Positions 46,177 to 59,065 of a DNA stretch of 64,000 nucleotides are shown in pieces. How positions within the stretch are numbered: position 1 is the first letter of the stretch; each line of letters starts with the position of its first letter. Both the position numbers and the translations under genes were made by a program. The notes under the pieces were generated by a model. That model saw only the letters and a program-made list of their open reading frames with translations, was not told the origin of the DNA and did not search any database. Origin of the DNA: Panorpa germanica (lineage: Eukaryota > Arthropoda > Insecta > Mecoptera > Panorpidae); NCBI GenBank assembly GCA_963678705.1, contig OY783221.1:7068001-7132000 (forward strand), read 5' to 3'.

Positions 46177-48252
46177 TTTACATATCGGTATTGCGGGGAT
46201 GGATTTAATAGAGTGAGGGCTGCCATCTATGATGCAGAAAAAGTATTAATTTTAACAAAGAACTGACAAAGCAGACAAAATTCATTAAATTAAAGAACCA
46301 GAGTAGTCTGAGAGCTCCTTTTGATTCTTATGAACATATATATTACCATATTAAATATTTAAGCCTACAATGTAAAATACCATCTTCATATTTCTAGAAG
46401 ATTAAAGATACATGTAACGAGATATTCTTTCAGCAAAGGCATTAACATTAATATAAGTATATCATATTCTTACGTTACATTACCTTTTAAAATTATATTA
46501 AATTTACAGGCACTCTAATACATTGAGTCTATAAAAAACAAAGAAACCATGATATTGAAAAAAAGTGAGAGTATTACCTAATAGAATGTGCTTGTATATT
46601 ACTACAGTAATTCACATTCTCTTTGAATGCCGTATCCGTACGAGTAAGTAATGTCAGTAAGCTGGCAAGGTGAGTTGAGGAAGTAGCGCAGAATCTAGCA
46701 GCGTACTTGAAATCTAAACTGGTTTGTACAATGTGGCCAAAAGAACGCACAGAAATACCAAATGTATACAATGATGAGGAATTCTATTATGTGCCCGATC
46801 TAGGTTTAGTTTAGCTAGAAATTAGGCACTTTAGGTTCGGAATGTTATAGATCTTGTTATAACAAATAATTTGAGTCCAATACAAATTGTTGAAACATGT
46901 AATTTAATATATAAGCATCTCTTGTCGGTACTACGTATTCACACAATCAGTTTTATATGTTTATAAATGAAAAATGAAATATAAAATTAGCCTCACGACA
47001 ATGCTTTAACGCCCTTAGCTAAGCTGTTACTTAAACAAACACAATAAAGTGCAATTTTGTTTATATTTTAACGTTTCACGTGAACTGGTAACCTCAGGAA
47101 TAAGTATTTCCATATATTAAGTACAAAACGTTAATTTTTATTTGTGAATTTAAAAGTAAAATTAATTAATTAAATTTATTTTATTTATAGAAACTGACTG
47201 ACTGTATGAGCTATTGAAATATACAATTACTAATTACGTTATGTACTTAACTATTATTTACAAAAACTTGTTAAATTATAAAATGAAAGTTTAATTAATG
47301 CTAGTAAAAGTAACAGGCAGTTATATTTTAGTCATTAGTATTAATAATTTGTAATTGCGTTTGCGGAGAATAAATACAGACAATTAGTCCCCTGTAGTTC
47401 CACTCATTAGTGAATATGATGTAAAAATATTCATTTAAAAATCAATCTATTTATATTTATAGTATTGTATTAAATAATATTTATTTAATTTTCTGATTTT
47501 GATTGCTGACAAAGTTTAATTGATAATGTGCTCGCACAATCGTTATTAAAAAAATAAATGAAGTGTATTAGTTTAATGATAATTCTTCGTTCATTGTTGC
47601 CTGTTGATATCATAATATTAATTTTATGTAAATAATACGTAGATTTCGGCCGATAACCTGAACGCCAAGCAGCAATAAAATGGTCATCAATTCAGACTCT
47701 TCAATTGTTGACGCATTACACTTAACGATACTAATATTGAATCTACGGTATTACTATTCAAGACTAAATAAATAGTGATTTGTTCGAGACATGCAATATT
47801 GTATTTAAACCACAACTCGTGAGATCTATAGAGGATGGTTGACACGCTTCTTCAAGCCTCGTGATTGGTTGATTTAATGTCCTATAGATCGCTGATTAGA
47901 TGAAATTATGTAACAACTGGATTACATATTACATATTAATTTAAATGCTGGAAAAATAGGCCAAGGAGACTAAATGTACATTACATTTATACTTTTTTAT
48001 TAAAAGAATATTAGATAATTTATAATCAGTTTTTATATCTTATGCCGCTGCTTTAATTGGCAAAATAACTTGCTCTGTGACACTATTTCTGAATTAAATT
48101 GACCAATTTGTTTTATCAATGTAATTATATGTACTAAATTATATCACTGCTTTATTTTGTCAACACTGTATTAAAACGGAATATTGTGATACAGAGGAAA
48201 CCAATTTAAATAATAAATTGAGTGGCGCTTTTAATTAAAAAAAACTATATAT

Positions 48253-48320
48253 TAGACCATCCATAAATTCACCCGCAAGAGAAAGCGTTGCGACGTCACA
48301 TGCAGTATATAGTATATAAA
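48253..48320 (+). repeat. GACGTCAC-containing repeat fragment
   Basis: TTAGACCATCCATAAATTCA, then GCGTTGCGACGTCACATGCA and GTATATAGTATATA. It resembles the degenerate copy at 1,262-1,300. The CATCCATAAATT start is typical of widespread insect repeats in which this sequence precedes TGACGTCA. Confidence 0.45.
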
Positions 48321-49540
48321 AAAAAGAGTTAAAAAAGGTGATTTCCTGAAAAAATTATAAATGGAAAGAAATGTATTTTTTTAAATAAAAGAAGAATAAT
48401 AAAATATAGTCAATTTAGGACGCAATGGCTGCGAAAAGCCTAGTAGAAAGTTTACTCGATATGTATGACACGCTTTACAGATAAATCTGTTATAAAATTT
48501 AAACCTACTATAAAGCCCGTCCGGATAGGCTTATTCTCAGTTTATACCTGGTATAAATTTTATAACAGGTTTATTTGTAAGGCGGTTAGGGTTTGTTCGA
48601 TAGATTCCCAGTCGAATAGTCATTTTGCTTACACAACTTAGTAATTTCTGTAAAAAAGTCCCTGTCCCGAGGTATTCCCGAGATTATCCCGAGATATATA
48701 TTGGGTATTTACAAGGCTTGCTCAATTAAGGAAATATTATTTAGTGTCCCGCTCGGGTAGTCCGACAGAGTCTTTTCTTACCAGCATCTTATCAGGATGT
48801 GAGACATGGCTAACAAGAAATTCATCTAGGGATTACACACTACAGTCTTGCAACATTTAAGGCAAAATATACGCACTCAGCTAGCACTATAACATCAAAC
48901 ACACTTGCGACAGGTGTGTTTAAAGACAAAATCATAGGCGTTGTCTCTGTTTCTTTAATGTGATCCTATAGCACCGTCTCTATCTCTCTACGACAACGAC
49001 AAAAATATCTTAAGCCAGTTATATTTAGCGTACAGAGAACTTAAACTTCAACTAGGCTACAACCAACACTAATAGGGGTATTACTGTTTAAATAAAAAAC
49101 ATATTCATCTGTCAGTTGAGCCATATAATAGTTTCTACAAGGCGATAATTAAAATTAAGTTAACTATAATATTCTTTCCCCTCAAAAATGTGTTACTAAT
49201 GAATAACAACTTAACTATATCTATAAACACCCTTCTGAACTAGTTATTACGTGTTTAGCTTTAGGAGAGTGTTGTGACGTAACGCTTGTAGTAATGGTGA
49301 AAACAGACACGAAACAAAACTCCAAAATCTCTTAGAAATAAAGAGTACGTATTTTATTTTTAACGATTTCTTATTCGTAAACAAACAATTAAATAATTTC
49401 AATAAATATTTATTTAAAATAACACGAAACATGTTTTAGTCAATTATTTATTCTGTTGCGTAATTTTACGAAGGAAGACATTACCAGGATACTAGTTAAT
49501 TATAATAAAAAAATAGAGTAATTAAAATTTGGTGTAATTA

Positions 49541-49892
49541 TCTTCTTAATATATATAAATTACGTGTCACGTTGTGTGTCCGCGATGGACTCCTAAACTA
49601 CTTAACCGATTTTAATCAAATTTGTACATTGTGTGCAGTTTGATCCAACTGGAAAGATAGGATAGCTTACATCTCAATTTATGATTGCAATATTATCTTA
49701 TTGCAAATTATTTGTCTATTAATTATCTGTTAGCTCCAAACGATGACATCTGGCGACGATGATGGCGACATCTGTTGACTAGATTGAGTAAATATTCTGT
49801 TGACTAGATTGAGTAAATATTCAATAGATGGCGCTATGTAATGTAATATGACAAAAACGTTAGTCACAGCAACGCGTGGCCGGGAGAGCTAG
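49541..49892 (+). mobile_element. Helitron-like non-autonomous element (352 bp)
   Basis: The element starts TC after an A (TCTTCTTAATATATATAAAT, then TACGTGTCACGTTG), continues with TGTCCGCGATGGACTCCTAA and ACTACTTAACCGATTTTAAT, and ends CGCGTGGCCGGGAGAGCTAG followed by T. TC at the 5' end, CTAG at the 3' end, insertion between A and T, and no terminal inverted repeat are Helitron features. The CGATGGACTCC...AACCGATTTT phrase is frequent in insect repeats. A 25-bp unit (TGTTGACTAGATTGAGTAAA core) is tandemly duplicated at 49,771-49,820. Confidence 0.6.
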
Positions 49893-50153
49893 TTGTTTAT
49901 ATTTAATTTCTGTGTAAACATTTGCTTGTTTAAATATATCAAACATTATAAATAACGAACATGGCGAATGTTTACGTAGAGCTAGGCTTTACTAATTATT
50001 GGTGGTAATGACTTTCACCGGGTGTTACATGCGTAGATTTGATATGTACTCGTATGTAGCGATTAAATATAGATCTACTAAAGAAAATGGTTTTTTTGTT
50101 TATAGCTGACCCGATAAACGTTGTCCTGTCCAAATTTCAATAAATCTTTTCAC

Positions 50154-50761
50154 AATGGGCTTGTGTCCTCATTTTTTAGTGGTCAATTTTTCAATTGTTG
50201 ATTGAAATTAATGTTAATAAATGTGTATTGGCGTGTCTATTTTATTAAATATCTAAATATTGACGGAGATATAGCAATTAAAAGTTTGAATTGTAGTTTT
50301 AGCGCTAGAAATGGTCGACCATATTTGTATGACGTGAAATGCATTTTAACGTCAGTTATTTGTTGAGTAGGTCAGTGCTGTGGTAATGTTCTGTAGCTGT
50401 TGGTAGTCAAATAATCAAATCAAATCAATGAATTATAAGTTTTTATTTTATTTAACCCTGCTAAGCAGACATAATATTGAAATTTGATTGTTCCTTGATA
50501 TATAAATACATATAGCAGAGATTTATGATCTGTAAGGTTGGTAACCTTACACAAGGATTGTTATGTCACATGCATTTGGAATGTGTACAACGTTGAATCC
50601 CTTTAATAATTCAAGAGACAAAATGACTTTTTTAATTGTTAATATCTCTTAACATTTAAGGAGTTATTAAAAAATAATTGAACATTTGAGGTTCTAGTAA
50701 CCCACTTTATCAATATGTAGTACACTTTTATAGAAATTAAGACATAGGACACAAGCCCATT
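50154..50761 (+). mobile_element. MITE family M1, copy 3 (608 bp), perfect inverted ends
   Basis: AATGGGCTTGTGTCC at the left end is exactly complementary to GGACACAAGCCCATT at the right end. This is the best preserved copy. Relative to copy 1 it lacks about 30 bases around 50,490 (the AATAGCTG...AATAATATT part). Just left of it, 50,103-50,135 carries AGCTGACCCGATAAACGTTG, another phrase common in insect repeats. Confidence 0.92.
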
Positions 50762-51022
50762 CAACTGCAAATAAACAACTGAATCAATTTTTTGTCACTA
50801 TTAGGTTGATTCAAAATTTAATAATCAACTGTAAAACGATATTTGCGCGCATACTAGCAAAAGTTATATAGAAAAAAGCACTTTTAGTTTTTCTAGAATT
50901 TTCCAAATTTTCAGGCAAATTTTTCAATTTTTCTTTTCTTAAAAACCTTATTTGGACTATAATCGAACATTCAAAAAAATAGTAGCCAAATCGGTTCAGC
51001 CGCATTTAAAAAAAATATTTTT

Positions 51023-51080
51023 TAATTCAATTTATTCAACGTTGGTCTATTTCCGATGCTGAGTCCTATCACCACAATTA
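51023..51080 (-). mobile_element. SINE S1 tail fragment
   Basis: In minus orientation GTGATAGGACTCAGCATCGG, then AAATAGACCAACGTTGAATAA matches the S1 3' end (GTGATAGGACTAAGCATCGG, then AAATAGGCCGACGTTAAATAA). No body or head is attached. Confidence 0.65.
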
Positions 51081-51392
51081 AAATTAACAAAAATTCGCAT
51101 TGATCCCATGTATTTAAGTATGCATGAACGTTTACAGGAAAGTTTGTAGGGGGTGGCAAAACAACAAGAGTTTCCTTTAGTTATTGAATATTTTTATTAC
51201 TGATACATTCACAAATGTTTAAAATAAATGAAAAATAACTCACCCTGAGAGAGTAACCGCTCACTTTTTTCTTTTACTGCAGGTCTGTAAAAAGAAAAAC
51301 AGAATTATTAAAGATAATTCAAAAAAAATTAATATGATATTTTAAATATGTCGTCAATATTATATAATATACGTTTTCTTTAATTTAATATA

Positions 51393-51508
51393 TTTAACGT
51401 CTGTGTATTTCGATGTTGAGTATTATCACCGATGACCTCGTACTATGTTGGCAGTTTTTGTGCTGTCGTGGCATTATATCGTCAAAGCTCTCGCTTACTG
51501 TGTCGTCT
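51393..51508 (-). mobile_element. SINE S1 copy with large internal deletion
   Basis: In minus orientation the head (GACGACACAGTAAGCGAGAG, CTTTGACG) jumps directly to the 3' body (CCACGACAGCACAAAAACTG, CCAACATAGTACGAGGTCAT, CGGTGATAATACTCAACATC) and tail. The box B and middle body are missing, about 140 bp relative to the copy at 41,909-42,171. Confidence 0.7.
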
Positions 51509-52496
51509 GTTATATAATTATTAATATAATTTTTTCAATCTACAGTTAAAACCTGAGAGATGCTCTGGAATGTATACATGGAATGCTAACATTTTTGTCT
51601 GAAGACAGGCTCGCCGCAAGTGTGCGCGTTCAAGATTGTCTTAAGACAGTCCAGTAAACACCACTGTAATTTGATCACAATTTTCGGTGTGGATAAGTTT
51701 CATATAATCTTTAAAGCTTTAATCACTTAGGTTGACTTTCTATTGTTTGTAATATCTAAGAATAAAAAATTCCTGCCAAAATTAGTAAAAACTGAACTTG
51801 TCACAATTAATCAACTATAATGAAAAGTAACACTAACACGAGGATGAAAACGTACGAGCAAGTATAACGGAATGTATGAAAGTTTTTCATTTGCGTCAAA
51901 TACTCGTATATTTTCGAAAGACACGTGATGTCACGTATCCACATTTATTTCCACGATGCGTCACATTTTTTTGTCTTAGTTTTTCTTTCTGTCATTCATC
52001 AGCATTCCTTTTAATTATATTACTTGTAATATAACGTAACGTACGAGTAGTAGTAACGTAACGGGTTAGGTTTTACTGCGAATTCGTGTTCCGACGAATA
52101 TTAAAACAAGATTATTAAAACAAAAAGTCGCGCCGCACCACTGAAAACATTATTTAGTTTCAAACATGAATGGATCGTAATTCGTAAGCAGTGGTTGCGA
52201 AATCACTAAAATAAGTTATGTGAATTACTGAACTTTTCGGCCGTGATCAGTAAAAAGTCATGAAGTGGTTTTCCACCAACTGGAATTACTATTTTATTAA
52301 GAATAAACTAAAGCATTTGCAGTCATCGAACCGTACATTTTAAGTAGGCTGTTATTATTTTTCATTATGTAAAAATGTCAAACCTGGACTAAAATTTGAA
52401 TTTACGGAAAGGAAGACACTCTTGTTTTTTTGTTTAACTTTAAAACTATAACTTCTGCAATAATTTTATAAATCCATTTTTTGTAGAAAATAATAT

Positions 52497-53092
52497 TAAC
52501 TATTATTATTATTATTTATTATTTATTGTTCGCCTTTCGGCTTTACAATCTACATTCTTAATACATACTTCAAATTACAATTAAATTTACATTATTCTCC
52601 ACCAGCTTATTTATTCTCCTGTTTTTTCTTTCCTTCTTACTATTTCCGCCATCCACCTCTTTCCTTCACTGCCTCCCTTTAATAGCTGGCCGATATTCCT
52701 TTCGCTCGCTACTTTTTCCTTACACTCAAACTTAATGTGCTCCAGTGTTTCGTCCTCCGCTCCGCACATTCTACACTTTCTTTCCTCACTCTTTTCCCAG
52801 TATCTGTTTCCTTTTTCCTCATTTCCCAATCTAAACCTTGCTGTTCTTCTTATGTGTTTTATGTCTTTTTCTATAAGGTACTGAGGCACATTATTTTCCC
52901 ATAACCTTTTATATTTTTTATTGTAGTTACTTTTTTTCTATTTTTCCAATTCTCTCCTGCTGTTGTATCTCCTTATCCTTTCTCCTTAGCTCCTCTTCCA
53001 CACTTGCGCCACCTTCTCTTCTCCTCTCTGCCTCTTCGATCGCCATTCCATTCCCTTCAAAGTACTCCTTTCTCTTTTTTGGACCTCCTCCC
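52497..53092 (-). mobile_element. 5'-truncated LINE, second copy of the same family
   Basis: On the minus strand the ORF end reads YNKKYKRLWENNVPQYLIE, then IRRTARFRLGNEEKGNRYW, CRMCGAEDETLEHIKFEC and WMAEIVRRKEKTGE, stop at 52,611. A shortened 3' UTR ends with GTAAAGCCGAAAGGCGAACA and (AAT)n. It extends further upstream into the ORF than the 42 kb copy, but stops appear above about 52,930. An obvious target duplication was not seen. Confidence 0.82.
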
Positions 53093-54928
53093 TATTTAAT
53101 AACTCATATAATATAGAATAAATGATTTATACAATTGCAATATCCTAAAATTAAATTACATAATTACATATGTAGCAACTTTATTTTCTTAAAACCTTTT
53201 TGTTATCTTTTACGTACAAAAATAAGTCTTAAATATTGTAAAGAAGATAGAATAAAAGTTGAAGGTTATATATAATTTTTATGTGACAAGTAATTAGAAG
53301 TTTCACTGCAACACAAATCTGCGCAATTGTTTTTATATTATTATAAATTGAATCTTTTAGGGTTTCCTTTTTAAGAAAAAATATTGATTTGATTTTGCTT
53401 TTTTTTTTCTAAACTTTAAATTAGTAAAGGTATTTTTCTGTTCTAAGCAAAATGATTATTGTCTTGTGAATTGATAAAAATAACATCCTGTGTATCACTA
53501 GATCAAAATGGAAGCAACTTTTTCATGAAAATTAATCCCCAATTTCATTTTTTTATTTGGAAATATTAGACGATTTTAAATGTAATTCGGAATAGGGGCT
53601 GTAAGTTAAATAGTTTATAATTTCTAAAAAGACATAAATATAAATGAAAAAGGGCATACAAAAGCTAACATACCTGTATAGCTCTCCTATTGTGCAAAGA
53701 AAAATACTTCTCGGTTAAATAAATTTATTAAAACATTTTTGGTTAAAACATGGATTAATTATTTTTGTTTCTCAGCTTTTATTTTTGTTCCATAATCGAA
53801 ATAGAACTGAGAATTGAAAAAACAGCTCTATGGGGGAAGGAGAAAAGGAGACGGGGGGTGGGTGTTTATATTCTCGACGAATTGATTTAAAACCGTTGAC
53901 CACCACTGCGTTAAACAGTTACAAAATATCAATGTATCATTGTATGTAATTCATTCTATTTTTACATTCTGCTGTTATATTTATATTTTTAAACAAAACA
54001 AAAACTTGCCACACCTCACCAGGCTACGAATATATGTATATTCTTTTTCTGTGTTTATACTCTCACAGATTTCTGTAGCAAACTTAGATTTATTGTTATT
54101 TATAAATCCTTCTCACTATTTCCTAAACAAAAAAAAAAAAATAAGAAAGAAAATAAAAATAATTACCTATTCCACAATAAATTCTTTGGCACGTAAAATA
54201 TTAAATTATCAGCAAAAATGTAATAAATATAATTATTAGGTAATCATTAATTGCATTATCATTCAATCGATTTGTGTAATGTTTCATCGATGTTCTTGGG
54301 TTACAAAACGCTGGCGATGCGGAAATATTTTATTGTATGTGACAATTAAATATTACTTAATAACATAGTGTATGAAGTGATTGTCACTTGTAAGTGTATA
54401 CCATATCGATAGTCAGTTGATTAGTGAGACAACTGCAACAAATCAAAATTTGTGTTTTCTTGTCTCTCCTAATTCTATCTCTTCTATTCCTCAAACAAAA
54501 TTATAATGCAGATAAACTTGTCGAATATCGCAGCAATGCATACAACTTGAATATTGTTATTGTGATTTGGGAATCCTAACAATTAAGGAAGAGATAAAAT
54601 CAATTGAAAACCATCCAAACCATCTAGATTTAGGCTTAATGAATTCTAAGAAAATATATTAGAGACTAAAAAAAATAATTCCACAAAACCTAATTAATCT
54701 AATTTAATTATTGTATTCTTTGGCTATCGGATATGTCATTAGACATATACCGTACAAGATTATCATCTTACGTTACATAAATATTGGAGTTATTTCATTA
54801 ATGAACTGGACGATTCATATATTGGAACGTTTTTCTATTATTTATAACGTGTTCTATTTAAAAGATGTTAAAGTACTAAATACGTAGACAGCATATCGGG
54901 TTTGATTGCCGGTTTATCGCTTACTCTG

Positions 54929-54998
54929 GTTCAAGGATTGAACCCGAAGACTGCAGTCATCGTCAAGCATCAATGCCCCCGCCCACTGTGTCGTCATC
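54929..54998 (-). mobile_element. SINE S1 head-only fragment
   Basis: In minus orientation: GACGACACAGTGGGCGGGGG, CATTGATGCTTGACGATGAC, TGCAGTCTTCGGGTTCAATC. The sequence then diverges, so like the 41.4 kb fragment it stops near box B. Confidence 0.65.
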
Positions 54999-55930
54999 AC
55001 TATTTATACAAGCAAAAATTAAATTCTGTTCGCTGGTAAGCGCACCACTTGAGAACGGGTGGACCGATTTAGCTATTTTTTGTTTTAATTGTTCGTTATA
55101 GTCTGAGTAAGTTTTTAGGGTAAGAAAAATTGGAAAATTCTGGAAAAACTGAAAGTGCTTTTTTCTATATGATTTTTGCTACTATGTGCGCAAATGTCGT
55201 TTGACATTTTTAATCATAATTTGAACTTCCAGTCAAAAATCTTGTATAAAAAATATGTATTATTTTATTTACACTTTACCGGTTTTTTTAAAAAGTAGAG
55301 TTACAATATTTACCAAAGCTCAATTGTTTTTCTTTTTCAACATAAAAGAAAAACTCTGAAAGCATTTTGTCAAAGTCAGTTATACAAGTATAAATATTAT
55401 ACAGTATAGAAAAGGTCTTTGATCTCGAGAGCATGAATATGAAAAATGTATGGTGCGTGTGAAAGGAACTAATTTTGATATTTCCGCCGTTTATTATTTT
55501 CAGAATAATTTATTGCTGGTAGCTGTACAGATTTTATGTTCGAGAGATGAATTTCACTGAAATGAGATATGGTTTTAAAACAAAAAAAAAACATTTTTAG
55601 AAATAATTATTTATATGATACGAATAAATCATATTTTTATTTTTTTTTAGTCAAGTCTTTGTGTAATTCTATATTTTGTGGCATTGTTATACTCCGTTGT
55701 ACGTCATTACACGATATATTTCAATACGGTGATGATTCATTGTCATCGTTGCTATGGAAAACTCATTACTTACTGAAATGATATATTATGTTACACAATA
55801 AAAAAATACAAAATTAATATCAACTTTGGTGTGTTAGGTGTTATGGATTGATTACTCGGACGATATAGTCTGTCCTGTTTAAGTCCTAAATCACATGTAC
55901 ACTGTAAAAAATAATTAGTTGTTAAAATTA

Positions 55931-56940
55931 TTTGTCAAATCGATACAAAAAAGGCATATTTTTGATAATGTTTTTTGACGACACAGATAATCAGTTTAAA
56001 TGATACCTTAAAAGAAAGACCAATAACCTAGCATGTTTGAACGATGGAAAGCTATTTTATTTATTTTTCTAAATACCATAAACTGCAGCAGCTTTTTTAA
56101 ATTTTAAAACTTTTTACAACTTCAAAAGCGTGTAGCATTTTTTTTAAATAACGCAGATGCTTGAAACTTGGTTTATTAGATTAGGTACACATCTGACAAA
56201 CGCCAAAAAATAAAACAATTAACAAACAACTTAAATTGGGCCACTGATGGTATTTAAACGTCAGAAATTGTGTTTTAATAAAGATAACATAAAAATAGCA
56301 GTAAAAAATAAATAAGCAGACTTCGGCTAAGACATGTATGGTTTAAAATGTTCTAAATGGTGTGAACTATTATCCCCTTAAGGCTTTGCACCTTGCTACC
56401 AAATACCCTGTATAATTATTTCTATAATTACTACATGATAAAATAACATTTAAAAAATACTTTGTAAAATTTTCATAAATAAATGAGTTAATGAAAGCGA
56501 ATCTCCGCAGAGGTCACAAAAGAAAGTGTCATTGCGGTGTTCCTCATAACTCATCACTGGATTTCCTGAAATCAAAAAACCAAAATGATTTCATTAGTTG
56601 ATAAGTTTCTGAAGGTAAAAAAGGCAATCAAAATACCGATTTTTCATGAAAATAAATCAGAAACTTTGTTATTTTAATTAAACAAAATTAAAAAAACTCG
56701 ACAGCGTAAAATTTCAAAAGAATTGGTGCAGTAGATTTTGAGCTAGAGAGGACATCGACTTTGAAACAGCTAAGTGTGAGAAAAACGCGTTCAAAAGTTA
56801 AAAAAAAAAAACGAAACTAGACCAGAGAGGTGAAGACTTAAAACTCTATATCTCCGACAGTTTTACTCCAATCGACTTCAAATTTTCACACAATAAACTT
56901 AATATGTTCTACATTAATATAAATTTAAATTGAAACCTTC
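55931..56940 (-). repeat. dispersed repeat family A, copy 4 (longest)
   Basis: The right part (56,570-56,940) is the reverse complement of 6,925-7,380, including TGAAATCAAAAAACCAAAAT / GATTTCATTAGTTGATAAGT. The left edge (55,931-55,985, ATCGATACAAAAAAGGCATA ... TTTTTTGACGACACAG) is the reverse complement of 7,440-7,495. Between them are about 570 extra bases not present in copy 1, so copy 1 is an internal deletion derivative or this copy carries an insertion. Confidence 0.72.
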
Positions 56941-57590
56941 AATTTATTTGACTCTACCATTGTGTAAAAGAGAGAGGAAGATAAAACCATGACATTTTTT
57001 GTTAACTTAAAACAAAAAAACGAGACTTCATATATTTTACATGAACAACCAAGCATTTTCATAGAATTTTTGTACATAGTAAATATTGCAATTTATTTTA
57101 TTCGTGGAAAGTTGACTGCTTGCTAAAATGTTCTGCGGTTTTTACTATTATAATACTGTGAACAGTTAGTCATAAAAAATAACAGCACCAACAGAGTTGA
57201 TTATTATACTCGTCTCGTAGTAATATCAATAAAACCGCAAGAAATAAAGGAAATTGCAAAATATTAACCGAATGCAGATGCAGATGCACTACAGAGGTTA
57301 CATTGCAGTTATTATAAACGACACGAAAATAAAAAAGAAACACTTTTGTTATTTATAGTTTTTATTTAACGGTTATAGATATATAATCTTTAAAAGTTGG
57401 ATAGAAATGACACAATGGTGGAAACATTTGAATTTGATGGCATTTTCACTTGAATTGAAAAAGTAGTTCTTTGTATATTACATACTCTATTATAGTCTAA
57501 AATAAAACTTTTGTAATATGTAACAGTACATTTTAACGTCACACGTAACGAGGAGTTCGTCACGAAAATACTTATTGAGGTTTTTACACT

Positions 57591-57698
57591 ATGGAGTTAT
57601 TATTATTAATATTGTTATCTTTGTATGTTGTTCTAATAGTCTGTCGTATTGCAACTGCAATACGCGTTTTTATTATAACGCAAATTTCGAAAGATTAA
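57591..57698 (+). CDS. possible 35-aa hydrophobic micropeptide
   Basis: ATG at 57,591 opens a 35-codon frame to TAA 57,698. It starts MELLLLILLSLYVVLIVCRI and is almost wholly hydrophobic with a basic/polar end (ITQISKD), like a single-pass membrane micropeptide. An overlapping longer frame lacks an ATG. There is no homology I recognise and no clear promoter, and short hydrophobic frames are common in T-rich DNA, so this is only a candidate. Confidence 0.15.
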   Translation: MELLLLILLSLYVVLIVCRIATAIRVFIITQISKD

Positions 57699-58989
57699 TG
57701 AAATATCGAACAACTAAATCAAGAAATTTAGCACAAGTTTGGGATATAACCCGAAGGGACTTGCGTCAATGTTCTATCTACCATCGAGTTAAATGATAAT
57801 TTTATTTCATAACTAGCGATAATTGACCAAGTTTATTTAAGCAGTACAATAAACAAACGATTTAACTTGCAAGACAAGAACTGATATGAGAACTAAATGA
57901 AAGTAATTAATTTTAAAATAATTATCTTTATAACAAGTAAATAAAAAAATTGCATTCATATCAAATAACACGCATATAATCGCGCATGTTTTTGTTGGCA
58001 GTCAAGAATTGTAGACGCGTTTTGGTACTTCTGCAATTTTTGTTTTTGCAAAATGTCCTTTCAATCGGGATAGAAAAAGTAGCAGAAATATGTTTACTTT
58101 ATCAATATTTTTAAAGATAAATTTTTACAGTAGAATATATTTTTAATATACTCGTACAGATAGTCATTTCATTTTAAGAAGATAACATTAAATTAATCAA
58201 ATTGCAACAATCTCCAAGAACTAATTATAATAAAGTTGAAATTGATTATGTGAATCACGAATTACTGCGCAATCGCTGACATTTGACCCTAAATATAAAG
58301 TATAATTAAAAACATATACGCCGCTGCTATTAACTTCATATCAATAAAAAAAATTCCGTTCCGTTTTTTCATATTAAATACATTAAAAATAAATATATTT
58401 TTTTATTATAAAACATTAATTAAAAAATATATATTAATTAATATAGAACGCATTTAAAAAGTTAATTGATTCAGAAAGGTTTGTAATTATTCTTAACATT
58501 ATATCAAAAAGTTTTTAATTTAATTTAAAAAGGAGTTGAATACTACTAATTTAGTAAAATTGTCGTAAAGTGTGAAGTCTCAAGACTTACTCGTAATGCT
58601 AATTGAAGAAGAAGCGTGAAATAGAGCAATCAATAGGAAAAATGTGAACTAATTAAATGAGAAGTGCTAAAGAAATGAAATAGGGTGAAAAGAGGAGAGC
58701 GGAAGGAGGGGGTTGGTTAAATATAATTAAGTACAGACACATAAACTAGACTATGGCTGGCTATTACTTACATTGATTCAATGTAGTACTATACAAACAG
58801 AAGACTAATACACCTTATTGTCTAGCTGTGGAAACATGTCTACCACAGTGGAACGTTAAAAATAAATTGTAAATGCCTTAGTCGGAACTCGTGACTCATG
58901 ATGACTTTATGAAAATGACAATAATATTAATAAATTTTAATAAAGAACATAAAATTAATAAATAAAATTTATCACACAGATTTCATGCC

Positions 58990-59065
58990 TTTTTGATTCC
59001 ACCTCTGTGCTTTCACACTTTGTGGATCCCACCTTGCTGTGACGTCACAGATTTTGAAAATTTAA
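58990..59065 (+). repeat. TGACGTCAC-containing repeat fragment
   Basis: CACTTTGTGGATCCCACCTT, then GCTGTGACGTCACAGATTTT and GAAAATTTAATT. It is related in layout to the repeats at 8.7 and 60.2 kb (C-rich segment, TGTGACGTCAC, then TTTGAAAA). Confidence 0.5.

Noticed and set aside
46574..46771. 65-codon minus-strand frame (SLDFKYAARFCATSS...)
   Set aside because: Reads somewhat like protein but has no start or splice context I trust and no recognised family.
57575..57796. 73-codon frame with a signal-like start
   Set aside because: It begins at TTG, which is not a credible eukaryotic start; no upstream exon with a matching phase was seen.
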